From the NCBI GenBank assembly GCA_946622835.1, contig CAMOQI010000006.1, forward strand, positions 1 to 14,238: 14,238 nucleotides of DNA, written 5' to 3'. A program made the position numbers and the translations under genes. The stretch is from an uncultured Candidatus Melainabacteria bacterium (GTDB lineage Bacteria; Cyanobacteriota; Vampirovibrionia; Gastranaerophilales; Gastranaerophilaceae). The notes under the pieces were generated by a model. It made no database searches. It was not told the origin of the DNA and saw nothing but the letters and a program-made list of their open reading frames with translations. Shown here piece by piece: positions 12,263 through 14,238 of this stretch; the first letter of the stretch is position 1; the number at the start of each line of letters is the position of its first letter.

Positions 12263-14238
12263 GATTCACCTACATTTACATCGACTACAAGCTTAACCTT
12301 CAATGGCTGATTTAATTCCATAGAAGATACAACAAGCTCTTTTACCTTTTCCAATTCCGGTTTATAAACCTCAACCACCAACTCATCATGAACCTGCATA
12401 ATAAGTTTTGATTTTAAATTATTCTTTTTTAATGCATTTGAAAAGTCAATCATCGCAATTTTAATCAAATCCGCAGCAGAACCCTGCATCGGATGATTTA
12501 TCGCTGCACGCTTTGCAAATTCCCTTATCATCGCATTAGGGCTGTTTATTTCTTTTTCTAAATTACGACGCCTGCCAAATATCGAAGAAACATAACCCTC
12601 TTGTTCAACAATTTTAACCATATCCTCCATATATGACATTATATGAGGATATGTTTGGAAATATTTATCAATAAATGTTTGAGCCTCAACTGGCGAAATT
12701 TTTAACGATTTTGCTAAACCATACTTGCTTTGCCCGTAAACTATACCGAAATTAACAGCCTTTGCCTTGTAACGCATTTCTTTTGTCACTTCACTTATCG
12801 GAACCTCAAACACTTTTGATGCAGTCAAAGTATGAACATCCATACCCGAATTAAATGCGTTAATCAAATTTACATCTCCCGAGACATAAGCTAAGAGCCT
12901 TAATTCTATTTGAGAATAATCCGCAGATAAAATTAAAAAATCCTTCTTATCTGAAGGGATAAATGCCCTTCGGATTTTATTACCCTCCTCTGTTCTAATC
13001 GGTATATTTTGCAAATTTGGGTTTGAGGAAGATAGTCTGCCTGTTGTTGTTACGGTTTGATTGAAAAAGGCATGAATTCTATCGTCTTTTTTATCTACCA
13101 ACAACGGCAAAGCCTCTGTATATGTTGATTTAAGCTTAGTATACTTTCTGTACTCCAATATCAAAGCGGCAATTTTATACTCTTGCGCTAAAGCATTTAA
13201 AACATCCGCCCCCGTCGAATTCTTATTTTTCCCGCGCTTATTGCCATGTTTAAGCTGTAATTTATCAAATAATATATGGGAGACTTGCTTTGGTGAATTT
13301 ATATTAAATCCTTCACCGGCCAAATCGTAAATTTCTTTTTCCAACTTATAAATATGTTTATCGAATTCATCTGATAAATTACTTAAGTAATTACAATCTA
13401 CACTAACACCCGCAATTTCCATATCAGAAAGAACATTCGCCAGAGGAAGCTCAATATCTTTTAATATTTTAAACTCGGACTCATCTAAAGTTTCAGTCCA
13501 ATGTTGAGTTAACTTAAATAAAGAAGAAACAACATCACCTACATAATTTTTTAGAGTTTCGACATCATTGTCAAGAAAAGAAGACTTTTTAGAATCAGAA
13601 ACAACTGTTGGCAGGATATGCTCTATTTGTTCCATACATTGAATATCAAAAGCACTATTCGCGTTTGAATCATATATGTATGACGCGAGCATTGTATCAA
13701 AAACAACACCACCCAAACCATATTCCCCAAATTGCCTCAATGCACAAATCTGAGATTTATAATCGTGAAGACACTTTTTAATATCAGAATCCTCAAAAAT
13801 CGGAGCTAATTTAGATATAACGTAATCCGTTCCAAGTTTATTTTCAAAATTGTGTAAAAGCGGGATATAATAAACTTTTAAAGAATCAGAATCCGATTTT
13901 TTAACAAACTTATCTCCGTCAAACTGATAACTTTCATCAATTCCAAAAGCAATACCATAGGTTTTTATTTCAATAGGGGTAACAATATTTGAAAAAAAAT
14001 TCATCGCAACAAGCTTTGACTGTTTAATTCGTTCAATCATCTCATCCAAGTCAGAGCTGTCCGTAATCAATTTGGAGTCAAATAAAAATTCTTGCTTATT
14101 AACCTCCGCCTGAACAGCTTGTGCAAAAAGCCCCAATTGTCCGGTCTTTGACACTTCTTGATTAAACAAACCAATTTGTCCAACCTCATTTTCCGCATTC
14201 GCTAAGTTATTTTCCTTATTAAATAATTTAAGAATATT
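12247..14238 (-). CDS. polA: DNA polymerase I, 5' end beyond the window
   Basis: The frame is open from the right window edge, so the 663 visible codons are the C-terminal part; the TTG at 14169 is an internal Leu, not a start. The missing N-terminus presumably holds the 5' nuclease that removes primers and flaps. Visible residues about 57-258 form the 3'-5' exonuclease fold, but its three Exo motifs are not recognisable (no DxE; LHDYKSQ and YVGDVV replace the usual second and third motifs). Residues about 265-663 are an intact family A polymerase. It has TTTGRLSSSNPNLQNIP (397-413), motif A LSADYSQIELR (437-447) with the catalytic Asp at 440, motif B RYKAKAVNFGIVYG (489-502) and motif C MQVHDELVVEV (614-624). 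It repairs DNA and completes lagging strands in the cytosol, and overlaps the secreted-protein gene by 16 bp. Confidence 0.96.
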   Translation of the reverse strand, partial: NILKLFNKENNLANAENEVGQIGLFNQEVSKTGQLGLFAQAVQAEVNKQEFLFDSKLITDSSDLDEMIERIKQSKLVAMNFFSNIVTPIEIKTYGIAFGIDESYQFDGDKFVKKSDSDSLKVYYIPLLHNFENKLGTDYVISKLAPIFEDSDIKKCLHDYKSQICALRQFGEYGLGGVVFDTMLASYIYDSNANSAFDIQCMEQIEHILPTVVSDSKKSSFLDNDVETLKNYVGDVVSSLFKLTQHWTETLDESEFKILKDIELPLANVLSDMEIAGVSVDCNYLSNLSDEFDKHIYKLEKEIYDLAGEGFNINSPKQVSHILFDKLQLKHGNKRGKNKNSTGADVLNALAQEYKIAALILEYRKYTKLKSTYTEALPLLVDKKDDRIHAFFNQTVTTTGRLSSSNPNLQNIPIRTEEGNKIRRAFIPSDKKDFLILSADYSQIELRLLAYVSGDVNLINAFNSGMDVHTLTASKVFEVPISEVTKEMRYKAKAVNFGIVYGQSKYGLAKSLKISPVEAQTFIDKYFQTYPHIMSYMEDMVKIVEQEGYVSSIFGRRRNLEKEINSPNAMIREFAKRAAINHPMQGSAADLIKIAMIDFSNALKKNNLKSKLIMQVHDELVVEVYKPELEKVKELVVSSMELNQPLKVKLVVDVNVGESWQES

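Noticed and set aside
12247..14169. PolA starting at TTG 14169 as a short, Klenow-like polymerase
   Set aside because: The frame stays open for 23 more codons to the window edge with no stop, so this TTG is most simply an internal Leu and the gene is cut by the window.
1..14238. CRISPR array, tRNA or rRNA gene, insertion sequence, prophage or defence genes
   Set aside because: No regularly spaced repeats, cloverleaf-like sequence, transposase or integrase motifs, or terminal inverted repeats with target duplications were seen; nearly all sequence is taken up by conserved chromosomal genes.

Overview
This is an AT-rich bacterial stretch of densely packed, mostly housekeeping genes using the standard code (TGA and TAA are stops, TGG is Trp). 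Taxonomy cannot be settled from the sequence alone. AT-rich coding, a type I-alpha glutamine synthetase, a single-gene PanD and several signal-peptide hypotheticals would fit a gut-associated non-photosynthetic cyanobacterial relative (Vampirovibrionia/Melainabacteria) or another low-GC anaerobe. That is a weak inference.

Layout. Positions 1-233 hold the 3' end of a TrmA/RlmD-type RNA uracil-C5 methyltransferase on the + strand. It overlaps tail to tail with a minus-strand operon spanning 4474 down to 226, transcribed in the order mtnP, yggT (long paralog), yggT (short paralog), trkA, trkH. The last four genes are 1 nt apart or overlap. TrkH is the K+ channel subunit and TrkA its nucleotide-gated RCK partner; the two YggT membrane proteins suggest an ion or osmotic homeostasis unit. 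A 130-bp divergent promoter region (4475-4604) separates this operon from a + strand pair, a secreted protein of unknown function and an all-TPR protein. Next come proS (prolyl-tRNA synthetase) and a strong two-way terminator.

Positions 8057-8404 are sparse. They hold a possible 25-codon minus-strand ORF, a perfect 8-bp inverted repeat and a 58-aa + strand ORF, none of them recognised. Then follow panD (beta-alanine for pantothenate/CoA), glnA (ammonia assimilation) with its own clear promoter and terminator, and a tatD-tlyA pair (metal-dependent hydrolase/DNase and rRNA 2'-O-methyltransferase) that overlap by 11 bp. Convergent to these on the minus strand are polA (DNA polymerase I, running off the right edge) and a small secreted protein whose start overlaps the polA stop.

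No mobile element, CRISPR array, tRNA, rRNA or defence system was seen. The points most worth checking are the YggT/Trk operon, the degenerate proofreading domain in PolA, a probably leaderless tatD mRNA, a shared extended -10 promoter pattern, the unassigned small ORFs around 8078-8356, and several start sites that differ from the longest open frame.
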